This document shows positions 55,466-64,000 of a stretch of 64,000 bases of DNA, piece after piece. Under the pieces are notes generated by a model. It did no database searches, was not told the DNA's origin, and saw nothing but the letters and a program-made list of their open reading frames with translations. Location of the stretch: assembly GCA_025359045.1 (NCBI GenBank), contig JANYHN010000072.1, positions 1-64,000 of the forward strand, written 5' to 3'. Source of the stretch: Hyphomicrobiales bacterium (lineage in GTDB: Bacteria > Pseudomonadota > Alphaproteobacteria > Rhizobiales > Aestuariivirgaceae). Position 1 is the stretch's first letter. Each line of letters opens with the position of its first letter. A program made the position numbers and the translations under genes.

Positions 55466-56081
55466 AGGCTAAAGTACCGATTTCTCTTATTTGGTCGTAG
55501 CAGCAGAAAAGCATAAATAGAAAAATGAATCATTTACAGTTTATGCGTGCCGAACTTCTTTTCTTAAGGGTTGATTTACCATGTTTCGCTGAACCTTGGC
55601 TTAAATTTTCCGGATTGGAACTTTGCGATGAAAAAATTAGGTTCAAACATCGCCTTTTCGGCAGAGATTAGAACTTTGGCTTCATCAGCGACAGGCTTTG
55701 CCATAAACGTTTTCCTCGTTTGCGTTAGTCCTGTCCTTCGCCACAAAGATAAAAGAAGGAACGAATAAAAATCGTATTATTAATAATTGCAATACAAGAA
55801 GTTGGATGGACTACGCTTGGCTTATTGTGCTAAAGGCCTCTTAAGCGGAACTCGAAAATCTAGCCGCTGAACAGACTCTGCCTTTGCGGCCGCTGCCCAA
55901 AGCAAGTCTAGCTTCTCATTCAAAATGGCGGAGATTGTTTTTTAGGATGAAAACCAGGAGTGTGTATCTGAAAAAACTCTCTGTACTGAATTTTGTTGAA
56001 TCGGCGTATTTGGTGGTTATGCAAGTAGCCAGTGGTTTTGCTGGAAAATACATATTAGAAAAGTGAACCTGAGAGATAATT
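55466..56081. other. Intergenic region without recognisable gene
   Basis: A 616-bp AT-rich gap between the divergent formyltransferase and phosphomannomutase genes. Short open frames (55571-55768 and 55884-56066) have no convincing start, ribosome-binding site or domain. It must contain the promoter of the GDP-sugar operon, but I could not pick a clear -35/-10 pair. It may also be eroded coding DNA at the edge of the polysaccharide locus. Confidence 0.4.
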
Positions 56082-57587
56082 TTGTTGATTTCCCAACCGC
56101 CAGAAACTGACCTGATACCAAATAGTCTGGCCTTTGAGGCGAACGCTTTTGTGAAGCCGACAGGTTTTCGCGAATATGATGCCCGCTGGTTGTTTGAGAA
56201 AGAGATTAATCTTTATGGCGTGCAGGCCATTGGACTTGGGCTTGGTACATTGATCCACGAACGTGGTGTCCGGCCTGATGTCGTTGTAGCTCATGATTTT
56301 CGCCATTACTCTTCGTCGATCAAAAACGCATTGATAATTGGATTGATCGATTCAGGATGCCATGTTCATGATATTGGTCTGGCGATAACGCCGATGGCGT
56401 ATTACGCTCAATTCGAACTTGATGTTCCTGCTGTTGCCATGGTGACAGCGTCGCATAATGAAAACGGTTGGACAGGAATCAAAATGGGCATGAACCGCCC
56501 GCTCACTTTCGGCCCCGAAGAAATGCTTGCACTCAAGGGAATTGTTATGGAGGGGCGCGGCGTTGCGCGCTCTGGTGGGAGCGTTCGGCGCATTGAAGGC
56601 CTTTTTGAAAAATACAAAGTTGACTTACTCAAAAATGGACCAATAAAGCGAAAGCTTAAAGTTGCCGTTGTTTGCGGCAATGGCACTGCGGGAGCCTTTG
56701 CGCCAGAGGTTTTGCGTGGACTGGGTTGTGACGTTGTAGAAATAGATTGTGAACTCGATCATCGGTTTCCGAATTATAATCCAAACCCTGAAGACATGAA
56801 AATGTTGCATGTGATGTCTCAGGCAGTCAAAAAACACGGATGTGATGTGGGGCTTGGTTTTGACGGTGATGGTGACCGCCTTGGCGTGGTTGATAATGAG
56901 TGCCATGAAATTTTCGCTGATAAGTTGGGTGTGATGATTGCGCGAGATATGGCGGCGCAGATCCCCAATGCCCAGTTTGTAGTTGATGTGAAATCGACAG
57001 GGCTTTTTAAGTCTGATCCTGTTTTGCGGTCACTCAATGCTTCTGTCGATTATTGGAAAACCGGCCATTCATACATTAAGGCGCGGACGAAAGAGTTAAA
57101 CGCCGTGGCCGGCTTTGAAAAATCTGGTCATTTCTTTTTACGTCAACCATTTGGCCATGGCTATGACGATGGCATTGCTTCTGCGATTACCATCTGCCGG
57201 ATGCTGGACCGCGCGCAAGGCCGGAGCATGGCCGACCTTTACCGAGATCTACCTTTGACTTATGCCACGCCGACGATGTCGCCACATTGCGGGGATTTAG
57301 AAAAATATGGCGTGGTGGATAGTTTGATTGAGTTAATTCAAGAGGCAAAAAAATCTGAAACAAAAATTGCAGGTCAGGCTATTGCATCGATCAACACAGT
57401 GAACGGAATACGGTTCGAATTTTCCGATGGAAGCTTTGGCTTGGTGCGAGCCTCTTCCAATAAGCCTGAATTAGTGGTGGTGTGTGAAAGTGTTGTGTCT
57501 GCTGCGCATATGAAAGAAATTTTTTCTTACGTTCAATCCCTGCTATCGCAATTTCCTGCGATCGGCGCATTTAATCAAAAAATATGA
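56082..57587 (+). CDS. Phosphomannomutase/phosphoglucomutase
   Basis: A ~501-residue alpha-D-phosphohexomutase giving mannose 1-phosphate for GDP-mannose. The phosphoserine loop TASHNENGWTG has Ser124, the Mg-binding loop is GFDGDGDRLGVVD, the sugar-binding loop is ISGEMSG-like around AGFEKSGHFF, and the phosphate-binding RASSNKPELVVVCE is near the end. No ATG is available; TTG at 56082 follows GAGAG at a good distance, and a stop lies shortly before. It heads the manC-gmd-fcl operon. Confidence 0.9.
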   Translation: MLISQPPETDLIPNSLAFEANAFVKPTGFREYDARWLFEKEINLYGVQAIGLGLGTLIHERGVRPDVVVAHDFRHYSSSIKNALIIGLIDSGCHVHDIGLAITPMAYYAQFELDVPAVAMVTASHNENGWTGIKMGMNRPLTFGPEEMLALKGIVMEGRGVARSGGSVRRIEGLFEKYKVDLLKNGPIKRKLKVAVVCGNGTAGAFAPEVLRGLGCDVVEIDCELDHRFPNYNPNPEDMKMLHVMSQAVKKHGCDVGLGFDGDGDRLGVVDNECHEIFADKLGVMIARDMAAQIPNAQFVVDVKSTGLFKSDPVLRSLNASVDYWKTGHSYIKARTKELNAVAGFEKSGHFFLRQPFGHGYDDGIASAITICRMLDRAQGRSMADLYRDLPLTYATPTMSPHCGDLEKYGVVDSLIELIQEAKKSETKIAGQAIASINTVNGIRFEFSDGSFGLVRASSNKPELVVVCESVVSAAHMKEIFSYVQSLLSQFPAIGAFNQKI

Positions 57588-58666
57588 CAATGAAACTGTC
57601 GCCAATCATACCGATTATATTAAGTGGCGGCGCTGGAGCAAGGTTATGGCCGCTATCGCGCGCCGCAAAACCGAAACAATTTTTGAGATTTGGCTCGAAG
57701 TACAGTCTATTTCAAAATACTTTGCTCCGCTGTTCAAGCCCGATCTTTGACAATAGACCGATCGTCGTTTCAGGTGAGAGCCAGAGATTCTTGGTTGCTG
57801 AAGATTTGCGTAACATTGGCGTAGCAGCAGATATTGTTTTGGAACCTATGCGCAGGGACTCATGTGCAGCTATCGCTGTCGGATGTTTGGTGGCTTTGCA
57901 ACGAACACCTGATGCGATGGTTTTAATTTTGGCCGCGGATCATTTAATTTCTGAAACTGATCAATTCATTGCGGCCGTTGAAGCGGCGAGTGTTACTTCC
58001 GCGGGTGGACTTTTGACAACCTTTGGCATCAAACCCACATCGCCTGCGACGGGGTTTGGATATATCAAGCCGGGTCCATCAGTTGGTCAGAATGGCGCTT
58101 ATAAAATTGATCAGTTTGTCGAAAAACCGAGTGCTGAGTCTGCGCTACAATATGTGTGCGATGGCTATCTTTGGAATAGTGGAAACTTTCTTTTTCGCGC
58201 TTCTGTTTTCATTGAAGAGTTGGAAAAATATGCACCTTTGGTTTTGGCTGCAAGTTGTATTGCTGTAAATAAGGCAACGCGCGATTCTGATTTTTTGCGA
58301 CTTGATCCAGAGGGGTTTGCGCAATCACCGCAAACATCCGTTGACTATGCGGTTATGGAAAAGACCGAACGGGCGGTCGTATTCCCGGTATATTATAAGT
58401 GGAACGACGTTGGTTCTTGGGATGCAGTATATGATATTCTAGCCAAGGATAAACTCGGAAATGCTGTTGATGGCCTTGGTTATGTAAAAGACGGTCGAAA
58501 CAACTTGGTTAACACACGTGGCCAGTTGACAGCTCTGATTGGTGTTGATGACTTACTGGTGGTGACGGTTGAAGATGCTATTTTGGTAACCAAGCGCGGA
58601 CAAGCAGAGAAGCTTAAAGAGTTTATCGCCGACATAAAATCACGCAATATTGGTCTTCCAGAATAG
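57584..58666 (+). CDS. manC: Mannose-1-phosphate guanylyltransferase
   Basis: A 360-residue nucleotidyltransferase making GDP-mannose. The pyrophosphorylase signature [21 protein letters not shown] is at the N-terminus, with [13 protein letters not shown] and WNSGNFLFR in the middle and [16 protein letters not shown]. It lacks the C-terminal cupin isomerase domain of the longer bifunctional form, so it only does the guanylyl transfer. Start ATG overlaps the mutase stop (ATGA). Confidence 0.92.
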   Translation: MTMKLSPIIPIILSGGAGARLWPLSRAAKPKQFLRFGSKYSLFQNTLLRCSSPIFDNRPIVVSGESQRFLVAEDLRNIGVAADIVLEPMRRDSCAAIAVGCLVALQRTPDAMVLILAADHLISETDQFIAAVEAASVTSAGGLLTTFGIKPTSPATGFGYIKPGPSVGQNGAYKIDQFVEKPSAESALQYVCDGYLWNSGNFLFRASVFIEELEKYAPLVLAASCIAVNKATRDSDFLRLDPEGFAQSPQTSVDYAVMEKTERAVVFPVYYKWNDVGSWDAVYDILAKDKLGNAVDGLGYVKDGRNNLVNTRGQLTALIGVDDLLVVTVEDAILVTKRGQAEKLKEFIADIKSRNIGLPE

Positions 58667-58688
58667 ATATGAGATGGGCTGTAAAGAC

Positions 58689-59795
58689 ATGAAAAAAAGC
58701 ATAGGTAAAACCGCTTTGGTTACAGGTATAACCGGGCAGGATGGCGCGTATCTGGCCGACTTGCTCTTGGCAAAGGGATATACGGTTCACGGTGTGAAAC
58801 GGCGTTCATCATCATTCAACTCTGGTCGCATTGATCACATTTACCAAGATCCACATGAGAAGAATGTCGCGTTCAAATTACATTATGGCGACATGACAGA
58901 TTCCACAAATCTAATCCGCATTGTTCAAGAAACACAACCTGATGAGATTTATAATTTGGCGGCACAAAGCCATGTGGCCGTGAGTTTTGAAACAGCCGAA
59001 TATACGGCCAATGCAGACGGAATTGGCACATTACGTTTGCTCGAAGCTATTCGGCTTTTGGGGCTAGCGAAAAAGACACGATTTTACCAAGCATCCACTT
59101 CTGAACTTTATGGATTGGTGCAAGAAATTCCGCAGCGCGAGACAACGCCGTTTTATCCGCGGTCGCCTTATGCTGCGGCTAAGCTCTATGCCTATTGGAT
59201 TACCGTCAATTACCGGGAAGCATATGACATGCATGCTTCCAATGGTATTTTGTTCAACCATGAAAGCCCTATTCGTGGCGAAACGTTTGTCACGAGAAAG
59301 ATTACAAGAGCTGCAGCTGCTATAAAGCTAGGGCTACAGGATAAACTTTATTTGGGTAATCTTGATTCAAAGCGGGACTGGGGTCATGCACGCGATTACG
59401 TCGAAGGGATGTGGCGCATGTTGCAGCAGGACAAGCCAGATGACTATGTTTTAGCAACTGGTGAAACACGTTCGGTGCGAGAATTTGTGGAGCGCTCATT
59501 TGCTGAACTCGATATTCGATTGGAATGGCGCGGCAGTGATGCATCCGAAAAGGGTTTAGATGTTGCAAGCGGCAAAGTTTTGGTTGAAGTAGATCCACGT
59601 TATTTCCGACCAACTGAAGTTGAGATTCTGATTGGCGATCCTAGTAAAGCCAAAACAAAACTCGGATGGACTGCAACAACAAGTTTTGCAGATTTGGTTC
59701 GGGAAATGGTACAATCAGATTTAAAACTTGTTGCTGCAGAGGCTGTATCGAGACGGCCTGATGAAGAGCGGGCGCGATTGAACGGGGATCAATGA
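58689..59795 (+). CDS. gmd: GDP-mannose 4,6-dehydratase
   Basis: A ~368-residue extended SDR that converts GDP-mannose to GDP-4-keto-6-deoxymannose. The NADP motif is [20 protein letters not shown], the catalytic residues are in [15 protein letters not shown] and [13 protein letters not shown] (Tyr-x3-Lys), and the substrate region [19 protein letters not shown] is typical. ATG at 58689 follows GTAAAGAC; earlier in-frame codons overlap manC and are unlikely. The next gene completes GDP-fucose. Confidence 0.95.
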   Translation: MKKSIGKTALVTGITGQDGAYLADLLLAKGYTVHGVKRRSSSFNSGRIDHIYQDPHEKNVAFKLHYGDMTDSTNLIRIVQETQPDEIYNLAAQSHVAVSFETAEYTANADGIGTLRLLEAIRLLGLAKKTRFYQASTSELYGLVQEIPQRETTPFYPRSPYAAAKLYAYWITVNYREAYDMHASNGILFNHESPIRGETFVTRKITRAAAAIKLGLQDKLYLGNLDSKRDWGHARDYVEGMWRMLQQDKPDDYVLATGETRSVREFVERSFAELDIRLEWRGSDASEKGLDVASGKVLVEVDPRYFRPTEVEILIGDPSKAKTKLGWTATTSFADLVREMVQSDLKLVAAEAVSRRPDEERARLNGDQ

Positions 59796-60727
59796 TGGGT
59801 TTTGAACTGGGGGGCAAAAATATTTGGGTCGCCGGTCATAGGGGAATGGCCGGTTCGGCGATCATGCGCCGATTGCGGCAAGAACATTGTAATATTCAAA
59901 CTGTCGATAGATCTGAAATTGATTTGCGAAATCAATTAGCTGTTGATGGCTGGATGAAAACCAATAAACCTCAAGTTATTTTTCTGGCAGCGGCAAAAGT
60001 TGGTGGCATCTTGGCCAATTCGAGTTATCCAGCTGATTTTCTTTACGATAATCTGATGATTGAAACCAACATCATTCACGGTGCTTGGGCCAATGGGGTC
60101 GAAAAGCTGATATTTTTAGGCTCTACCTGCATCTACCCCAAGGAAACACCGCAACCCATTCCAGAATCTGCTTTGCTAACCGGCCCATTAGAACCCACGA
60201 ATGAATGGTATGCGATTGCAAAAATTGCTGGCATCAAACTCTGCCAAGCTTATCGTAAACAACATGGCTGTGATTTTATTGCGGCCCAACCTACTAATCT
60301 TTATGGCCCTGGGGACAATTATAATCTAGCCACGAGCCACGTTTTGCCAGCCCTCATGCGCAAGGCTCACGAAGCAAAAAAAGCCAAATCGCGAGATTTA
60401 TCCGTATGGGGTTCTGGCAAACCTTTGCGTGAGTTTTTACATGTGGATGATTTGGCTGATGCTGTCGTGCATTTGACAAAAAACTATAGTGGCGAAGAAC
60501 ACGTTAATGTTGGCACTGGTCATGAAATATCGATCAGGGGATTGGCTGAGTTGCTTTGCCGAGTGGTGGGCTTTGATGGTGAATTGGTTTTTGATGCCAC
60601 AAAGCCTGATGGCACCTTGCGGAAACTTTGTGATATTTCCAAATTGAAATCATTAGGCTGGGACAATGCACGAGGGTTGGAAGACGGTGTTGCTTCAACC
60701 TATAGAGCCGTGGCGGAGACATTGTGA
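59792..60727 (+). CDS. fcl: GDP-L-fucose synthase
   Basis: A 311-residue epimerase/reductase turning the GDP-4-keto-6-deoxymannose product of Gmd into GDP-L-fucose. It has [40 protein letters not shown], the catalytic Ser in LGSTCIYP, and [15 protein letters not shown] (Tyr-x3-Lys), with NLYGPGDNY. The start overlaps the gmd stop (ATGATGG). The product supplies fucose for a surface polysaccharide; no glycosyltransferase gene is in the window. Confidence 0.95.
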   Translation: MMGFELGGKNIWVAGHRGMAGSAIMRRLRQEHCNIQTVDRSEIDLRNQLAVDGWMKTNKPQVIFLAAAKVGGILANSSYPADFLYDNLMIETNIIHGAWANGVEKLIFLGSTCIYPKETPQPIPESALLTGPLEPTNEWYAIAKIAGIKLCQAYRKQHGCDFIAAQPTNLYGPGDNYNLATSHVLPALMRKAHEAKKAKSRDLSVWGSGKPLREFLHVDDLADAVVHLTKNYSGEEHVNVGTGHEISIRGLAELLCRVVGFDGELVFDATKPDGTLRKLCDISKLKSLGWDNARGLEDGVASTYRAVAETL

Positions 60728-60900
60728 TGGGAGTGCTTGCCGCGCTCGTTCAGTGGCTGCATTTACAAAACCGAGCAGCGAAGCTTTTAGTGGTGGCCTC
60801 TTCGGATTTTGTATTGCTGTTTATTTGTGTTTTTGTTGCCTATGCTTTGCGTATATCGGCCATCGGCTTTCCAAAGTTTGAAGTTCGGCCGATCTATATC
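60727..60900 (+). pseudogene. Truncated FlaA1/CapD-like polysaccharide biosynthesis gene
   Basis: Starting at an ATG that overlaps the fcl stop, the frame gives LVQWLHLQNRAAKLLVVASSDFVLLFICVFVAYALRIS, the first membrane region of polysaccharide biosynthesis proteins of the CapD/FlaA1 type (usually over 600 residues). After ~58 codons, near 60895, the likeness ends and the sequence becomes the 3' end of rutR on the other strand. The open frame continues to 61002 only by chance. The break marks a deletion or rearrangement, or an assembly join. Confidence 0.75.
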
Positions 60901-61514
60901 TTTAGGCCACGCAACAAAATTTCCAGCACCGCTTCGCGGATTTTGGCATTATCCATGTTCCCATTCATCAGCGCCTCAACCTGCACGGAAAAATCGGCAT
61001 AATGCTGGGTAACGGCCCAAATTGCGAAAATGAAATGATAAGGATTGACGGGATTGATCTCTTTCTGGTCGATCCAATGGTTAATAACTGCGACCTTGTC
61101 ATTGACTAGTTCTCTAAGAGGTCCTTTCAAATAATTGCCCACATGCGGTGCCCCGTGCAAAATTTCATTGGCAAAAAGTTTTGACGCCGCAGGGTTGCGC
61201 CAAGATAATTCAAGTTTTGCGCTGATATAAGCTGAAAGTTCGTCAATGGGGTCATTGTCAGGGTTGAGCTGTCGCAGTGGCGCTAACCACTTTTCAAGTG
61301 TTTGCTCTAAAACCGCAACATAGATATCTTCCTTGCGTTTGAAGTAATAAAGCAAATTAGGCTTTGATAAACCCGCTTTGATCGCAATTTGGTCAACAGT
61401 TGCACCTCGGTAGCCAAAGGCCGAAAACACACCCAACGCCGCGTCGAGAATGATTTGCTCGTTCTGGTTCTGAATGCGAGTTTTTTGGGCAGGCTTTGCC
61501 TGAGACTTGGTCAT
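60894..61514 (-). CDS. rutR: TetR-family regulator RutR
   Basis: A ~206-residue repressor of pyrimidine use. The HTH reads YRGATVDQIAIKAGLSKPNLLYYFKRKEDIYVAVL. The C-terminal domain matches E. coli RutR as I recall it (EKWLAPLRQL, AKLELSWRNPAASKLFANEILHGAP, FIFAIWAVTQHYADFSVQVEAL). RutR binds uracil or thymine as inducer. ATG at 61514 follows AGGA at seven bases; upstream ATGs are less well placed. A near-consensus RutR box lies 20 bp upstream, between it and the ABC importer. Confidence 0.9.
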   Translation of the reverse strand: MTKSQAKPAQKTRIQNQNEQIILDAALGVFSAFGYRGATVDQIAIKAGLSKPNLLYYFKRKEDIYVAVLEQTLEKWLAPLRQLNPDNDPIDELSAYISAKLELSWRNPAASKLFANEILHGAPHVGNYLKGPLRELVNDKVAVINHWIDQKEINPVNPYHFIFAIWAVTQHYADFSVQVEALMNGNMDNAKIREAVLEILLRGLKI

Positions 61515-61533
61515 CCACATATCCTGTTCATTC

Positions 61534-61549
61534 TTGATCAAATGGTCAA
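61534..61549. promoter_or_regulatory. RutR box between rutR and the ABC importer
   Basis: TTGATCA-AA-TGGTCAA matches the RutR consensus TTGACCAnnTGGTCAA at 13 of 14 defined bases. It lies in the ~80-bp divergent gap, 20 bp before rutR and 47 bp before the transporter gene. It is placed to control both directions. The sister site is at 17799-17814. Confidence 0.75.
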
Positions 61550-61595
61550 GACCAGTTACCCTCCAAATCATAATATGAATTGGGGCGGAGAGAAA

Positions 61596-62372
61596 GTGGC
61601 GGAAAACGTCATCACAGCGCGGGATTTAGATCTGACCTTTCAAACGCATGATGGGCCAGTTTTTGCCTTGTCTAAAATTAATCTCGATGTGGCCGAAGGG
61701 GAATTTGTGTCCTTCATCGGGCCTTCAGGCTGTGGTAAGACAACTCTCCTGCGTGCCATTGCCGATTTGGAAAAATCTTCGAGCGGCACATTGACTGTCA
61801 ACGGCATGGCTCCAGAGCAAGCACGATTGGCGAGGGGCTATGGATATGTGTTTCAGGCCCCAGCGCTTTATCCCTGGCGCACCGTGGAGCGCAATGTCGG
61901 CTTGCCGCTGGAGATCATGGGATTGGATAATCAGGCCGCGCGCATTCAACGCAATCTTGATCTGGTTAATCTCACAGGCTTCGAGAAAAAATTTCCGTGG
62001 CAGCTTTCAGGCGGCATGCAGCAGCGCGTGTCAATCGCGCGTGCGCTCGCGTTTGATCCAAAACTGCTTCTGATGGACGAACCATTTGGAGCACTTGATG
62101 AAATCGTGCGTGACAAACTTAATCAACAGATTCTAGAATTATGGGACCGCACGGGAAAGACAGTTGTGTTTGTAACGCATTCAATTCCTGAAGCGGTTTT
62201 TTTATCAACAAAGATCGTGGTGATGTCACCAAGGCCTGGTCGTATCGTTGATGTGATTGAATCACGTCTGCCACGCAAACGCACACTGGACATTAGAGAG
62301 GCACCAGAGTTTCTGAAGATTGCACACCGCGTGCGCGAAGGTTTAAAAGCAGGGCATTCCTATGAGGATTGA
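61596..62372 (+). CDS. ABC transporter ATP-binding protein (nitrate/taurine/pyrimidine type)
   Basis: A ~258-residue ATPase of the SsuB/TauB/ThiZ-like group. Walker A is GPSGCGKTTLLRAIADLE, Q-loop YGYVFQAPALYPWRTVERN, signature LSGGMQQRVSIARAL, Walker B LLLMDEPFGALDEIVRD and H-loop VTHSIPEA. GTG at 61596 follows GGAG at five bases; an ATG at 61575 is the alternative. With rutR upstream and a RutR box between, a pyrimidine or related base is the likely substrate. The substrate-binding protein is not in the window. Confidence 0.87.
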   Translation: MAENVITARDLDLTFQTHDGPVFALSKINLDVAEGEFVSFIGPSGCGKTTLLRAIADLEKSSSGTLTVNGMAPEQARLARGYGYVFQAPALYPWRTVERNVGLPLEIMGLDNQAARIQRNLDLVNLTGFEKKFPWQLSGGMQQRVSIARALAFDPKLLLMDEPFGALDEIVRDKLNQQILELWDRTGKTVVFVTHSIPEAVFLSTKIVVMSPRPGRIVDVIESRLPRKRTLDIREAPEFLKIAHRVREGLKAGHSYED

Positions 62373-63237
62373 TGCTGCCAGAGGACATATCTTCCCGGTG
62401 ACGGTTGTATGTATCATCATTATCGTCTTGTGGTATCTTGCAGCTATCCCAATGAATGCAGTTGTCACCCAACCCAAAATCGATGCAGCGGGCGGTGGAT
62501 TATATAACACGCTACTTTTTTCATGGAACCATGAGCGCCCCGTCCTGCCAGCACCGCATCAAGTGGCACAAGAAATTTGGAAAACGGTCTTCATGGTTGC
62601 CCCATGGAAAGTTAAATCTCTGGTCTATCATTTATGGATCACGCTCTCATCAACACTGGTTGGATTTCTATTGGGCACCGTGTTGGGCGTCACATTGGCC
62701 ATAGGTATTGTGCATGTTGGTTCGCTTGAAAAAAGTTTGATGCCTTGGATTATAGCTTCTCAAACGATCCCAATTTTAGCAATTGCGCCCATGTTGATCG
62801 TGGTGTTGGGCAAAACGGGGTTGCCCGATATTTTTACGAAAGCGTCGATCTCGACTTACCTTTGCTTTTTTCCCGTTGCCATTGGTATGGTGAAAGGCCT
62901 TCGCTCTCCTGATAAATTGCAGCTTGATTTGATGCAGACTTATAACGCGAGTGCCGCACAGGTTTTATGGAAGCTGCGTTTTCCGGCGGCGATGCCGTTT
63001 CTGTTTGCGTCGCTCAAAGTTTCAGTGGCAATTGCGCTGACGGGTGCCATCGTTGCGGAGCTTCCGACAGGTGCGGTTTCCGGCATTGGCGCAAGGCTTC
63101 TTCAAGGTTCTTACTATGGTCAAACATTGCAAATCTGGGCCGCATTATTTGTCGCCGCATTTGCCGCTGCAACACTCGTCTGGTTGCTTGGTTCGTTTGA
63201 ACGGATGAGTTGGAAACGCATGGGGGCAAAGCCATGA
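62362..63237 (+). CDS. ABC transporter permease
   Basis: A 291-residue inner-membrane permease of the binding-protein-dependent type. The EAA loop region is DLMQTYNASAAQVLWKLRFPAAMPFLFASLKVSV, with about six membrane spans and a large periplasmic N-terminal part after the first helix. It overlaps the ATPase gene by 11 bp and the next permease by 4 bp. It forms half of a heterodimeric channel with the following gene. Confidence 0.87.
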   Translation: MRIDAARGHIFPVTVVCIIIIVLWYLAAIPMNAVVTQPKIDAAGGGLYNTLLFSWNHERPVLPAPHQVAQEIWKTVFMVAPWKVKSLVYHLWITLSSTLVGFLLGTVLGVTLAIGIVHVGSLEKSLMPWIIASQTIPILAIAPMLIVVLGKTGLPDIFTKASISTYLCFFPVAIGMVKGLRSPDKLQLDLMQTYNASAAQVLWKLRFPAAMPFLFASLKVSVAIALTGAIVAELPTGAVSGIGARLLQGSYYGQTLQIWAALFVAAFAAATLVWLLGSFERMSWKRMGAKP

Positions 63238-64000
63238 TCAAGTCTATGATCACATTTGCCGTTTTGCTGATTGCAGCCATCGCCACTTACTTCGGCTTGG
63301 CACGCGTTGCGCCGTTGCAAGGGACATACTGGTTTTTATCACTTATCTTTGTGTTGCTCGGCTGGGCGCTAGCCTGGGCTATTGGCTGGGTGGTTGATGC
63401 GGTGCTAGCGGCCACAGACGCACCAATAAAGATCAGTAATTTTCTCGTGCCCGCACTTTTCGGCGTTACCATCATTGTTGCGTGGGAATATTACGTGAAA
63501 GGCTCACACATACCGCTGGTGCTGTTGCCTGCGCCAACTCAAATTGGCGCAAAATTTATTAATTCCTTGCCCATACTCGGTGCGGACTTCGTGCAAACCA
63601 TTTTGCGTGCGGTTATCCCAGGTTGGCTGATGGGCTGCGGAGCTGGCTTTCTGGCGGCGCTTTTATGTGATCGGATTGATTTTCTGCGCCGAGGGCTCTT
63701 GCCGCTGGGCAATCTGGTGTCAGCTCTACCCATTGTCGGCGTTGCCCCTATCCTCGTGATGTGGTTCGGGTTTGATTGGCCGTCCAAAGCCGCGATGGTT
63801 GTGGTGATGACGTTTTTTCCGACGTTGATCAATACTCTGGCTGGTCTCAATGCATCTGGCCATATGGAGCGAGACTTGATGAAGTGTTATGGCGCAAATT
63901 GGTTGACCACACTGGTGAAACTCAGATTACCTGCCGCCATGCCATTCATTTTTAATGCCCTTAAAATCAATTCGACTCTGGCGATGATTGGCGCAATTGT
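63234..64000 (+). CDS. ABC transporter permease (partial)
   Basis: The second permease, open to the right edge for 255 codons. The EAA loop region is visible (DLMKCYGANWLTTLVKLRLPAAMPFIFNALKI), preceded by NLVSALPIVGVAPILVMWFG. ATG overlaps the first permease stop (ATGA). The missing end is probably 20-40 residues. Two non-identical permeases suggest a heterodimer, as in other importers controlled by RutR-like proteins. Confidence 0.86.
   Translation, partial: MIKSMITFAVLLIAAIATYFGLARVAPLQGTYWFLSLIFVLLGWALAWAIGWVVDAVLAATDAPIKISNFLVPALFGVTIIVAWEYYVKGSHIPLVLLPAPTQIGAKFINSLPILGADFVQTILRAVIPGWLMGCGAGFLAALLCDRIDFLRRGLLPLGNLVSALPIVGVAPILVMWFGFDWPSKAAMVVVMTFFPTLINTLAGLNASGHMERDLMKCYGANWLTTLVKLRLPAAMPFIFNALKINSTLAMIGAI

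Noticed and set aside
55571-56066. Two small open frames in the gap before the phosphomannomutase gene
   Set aside because: No start context, no ribosome-binding site and no recognisable sequence; probably chance frames in AT-rich DNA.
60901-61002. Extension of the truncated polysaccharide gene to the stop at 61002
   Set aside because: From about 60895 the frame is antisense to the conserved C-terminus of rutR and has lost all similarity to the polysaccharide family.

Overview
The window looks like chromosome of an alphaproteobacterium, most likely of the Hyphomicrobiales (Rhizobiales), with roughly balanced GC. The grounds are the mdh-sucC-sucD-sucA-sucB-lpd order, the 50S L21 protein with an alphaproteobacterial C-terminal extension, an IalB-family secreted protein, a fused IolC/DUF2090 protein, and RutR- and IolR-type regulatory logic. 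I could not fix the genus. I saw no rRNA or tRNA gene, CRISPR array, transposase or phage gene.

Layout. 0-9 kb: rplU (cut by the left edge), a large secreted TPR protein, inner-membrane proteins, an SDR/HIG1 pair, an IalB-like protein, a phosphodiester glycosidase and rlmN. 9-14 kb: a MerR regulator with its own operator, then argG, dgkA, leuB and a universal stress protein under a possible FNR/FixK box. 14.1-15.1 kb: a RelBE-type toxin-antitoxin pair followed by a coupled third gene split by an amber codon. 15.1-20.6 kb: preT-preA (reductive pyrimidine breakdown), divergent from a xylonate-type dehydratase and an aldose epimerase. 20.6-29.8 kb: priA, a tightly overlapping pabB-pabA-pabC-fsa-monooxygenase operon, xerC, a FAD oxidoreductase and a response regulator.

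29.8-40 kb: the TCA operon mdh-sucC-sucD-sucA-sucB-cupin-lpdA on the minus strand. Between sucC and sucD it is interrupted by a small membrane-protein gene and a VapBC toxin-antitoxin pair. A 47-bp near-copy of the sucD 5' end lies on the far side of vapBC, so the pair is bracketed by direct repeats of the gene start. 40-45.6 kb: zapE, a site-2 protease with an unusual N-terminal domain, a GNAT enzyme, mmsA and small genes. 45.6-51.2 kb: inositol catabolism iolC-iolD-iolB with the repressor gene iolR; iolE and iolG are not here.

51.3-55.5 kb: a beta-CASP metallo-hydrolase, a LOG-family protein, a PPK2 kinase and a formyltransferase. 56-60.9 kb: a GDP-mannose/GDP-fucose operon (phosphomannomutase, manC, gmd, fcl) ending in a FlaA1/CapD-like gene truncated after about 58 codons, directly against the 3' end of rutR. 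60.9-64 kb: rutR and a divergent ABC importer whose second permease runs off the window.

Three regulatory themes emerge from the non-coding DNA. RutR-like boxes sit in front of both the importer and preT-preA, 44 kb apart, which ties uptake to breakdown of pyrimidines. GAA-N6-TTC boxes lie upstream of mmsA, iolC and iolR and probably define one IolR regulon. Short dyads lie upstream of both toxin-antitoxin pairs and of merR, as expected for autoregulation.
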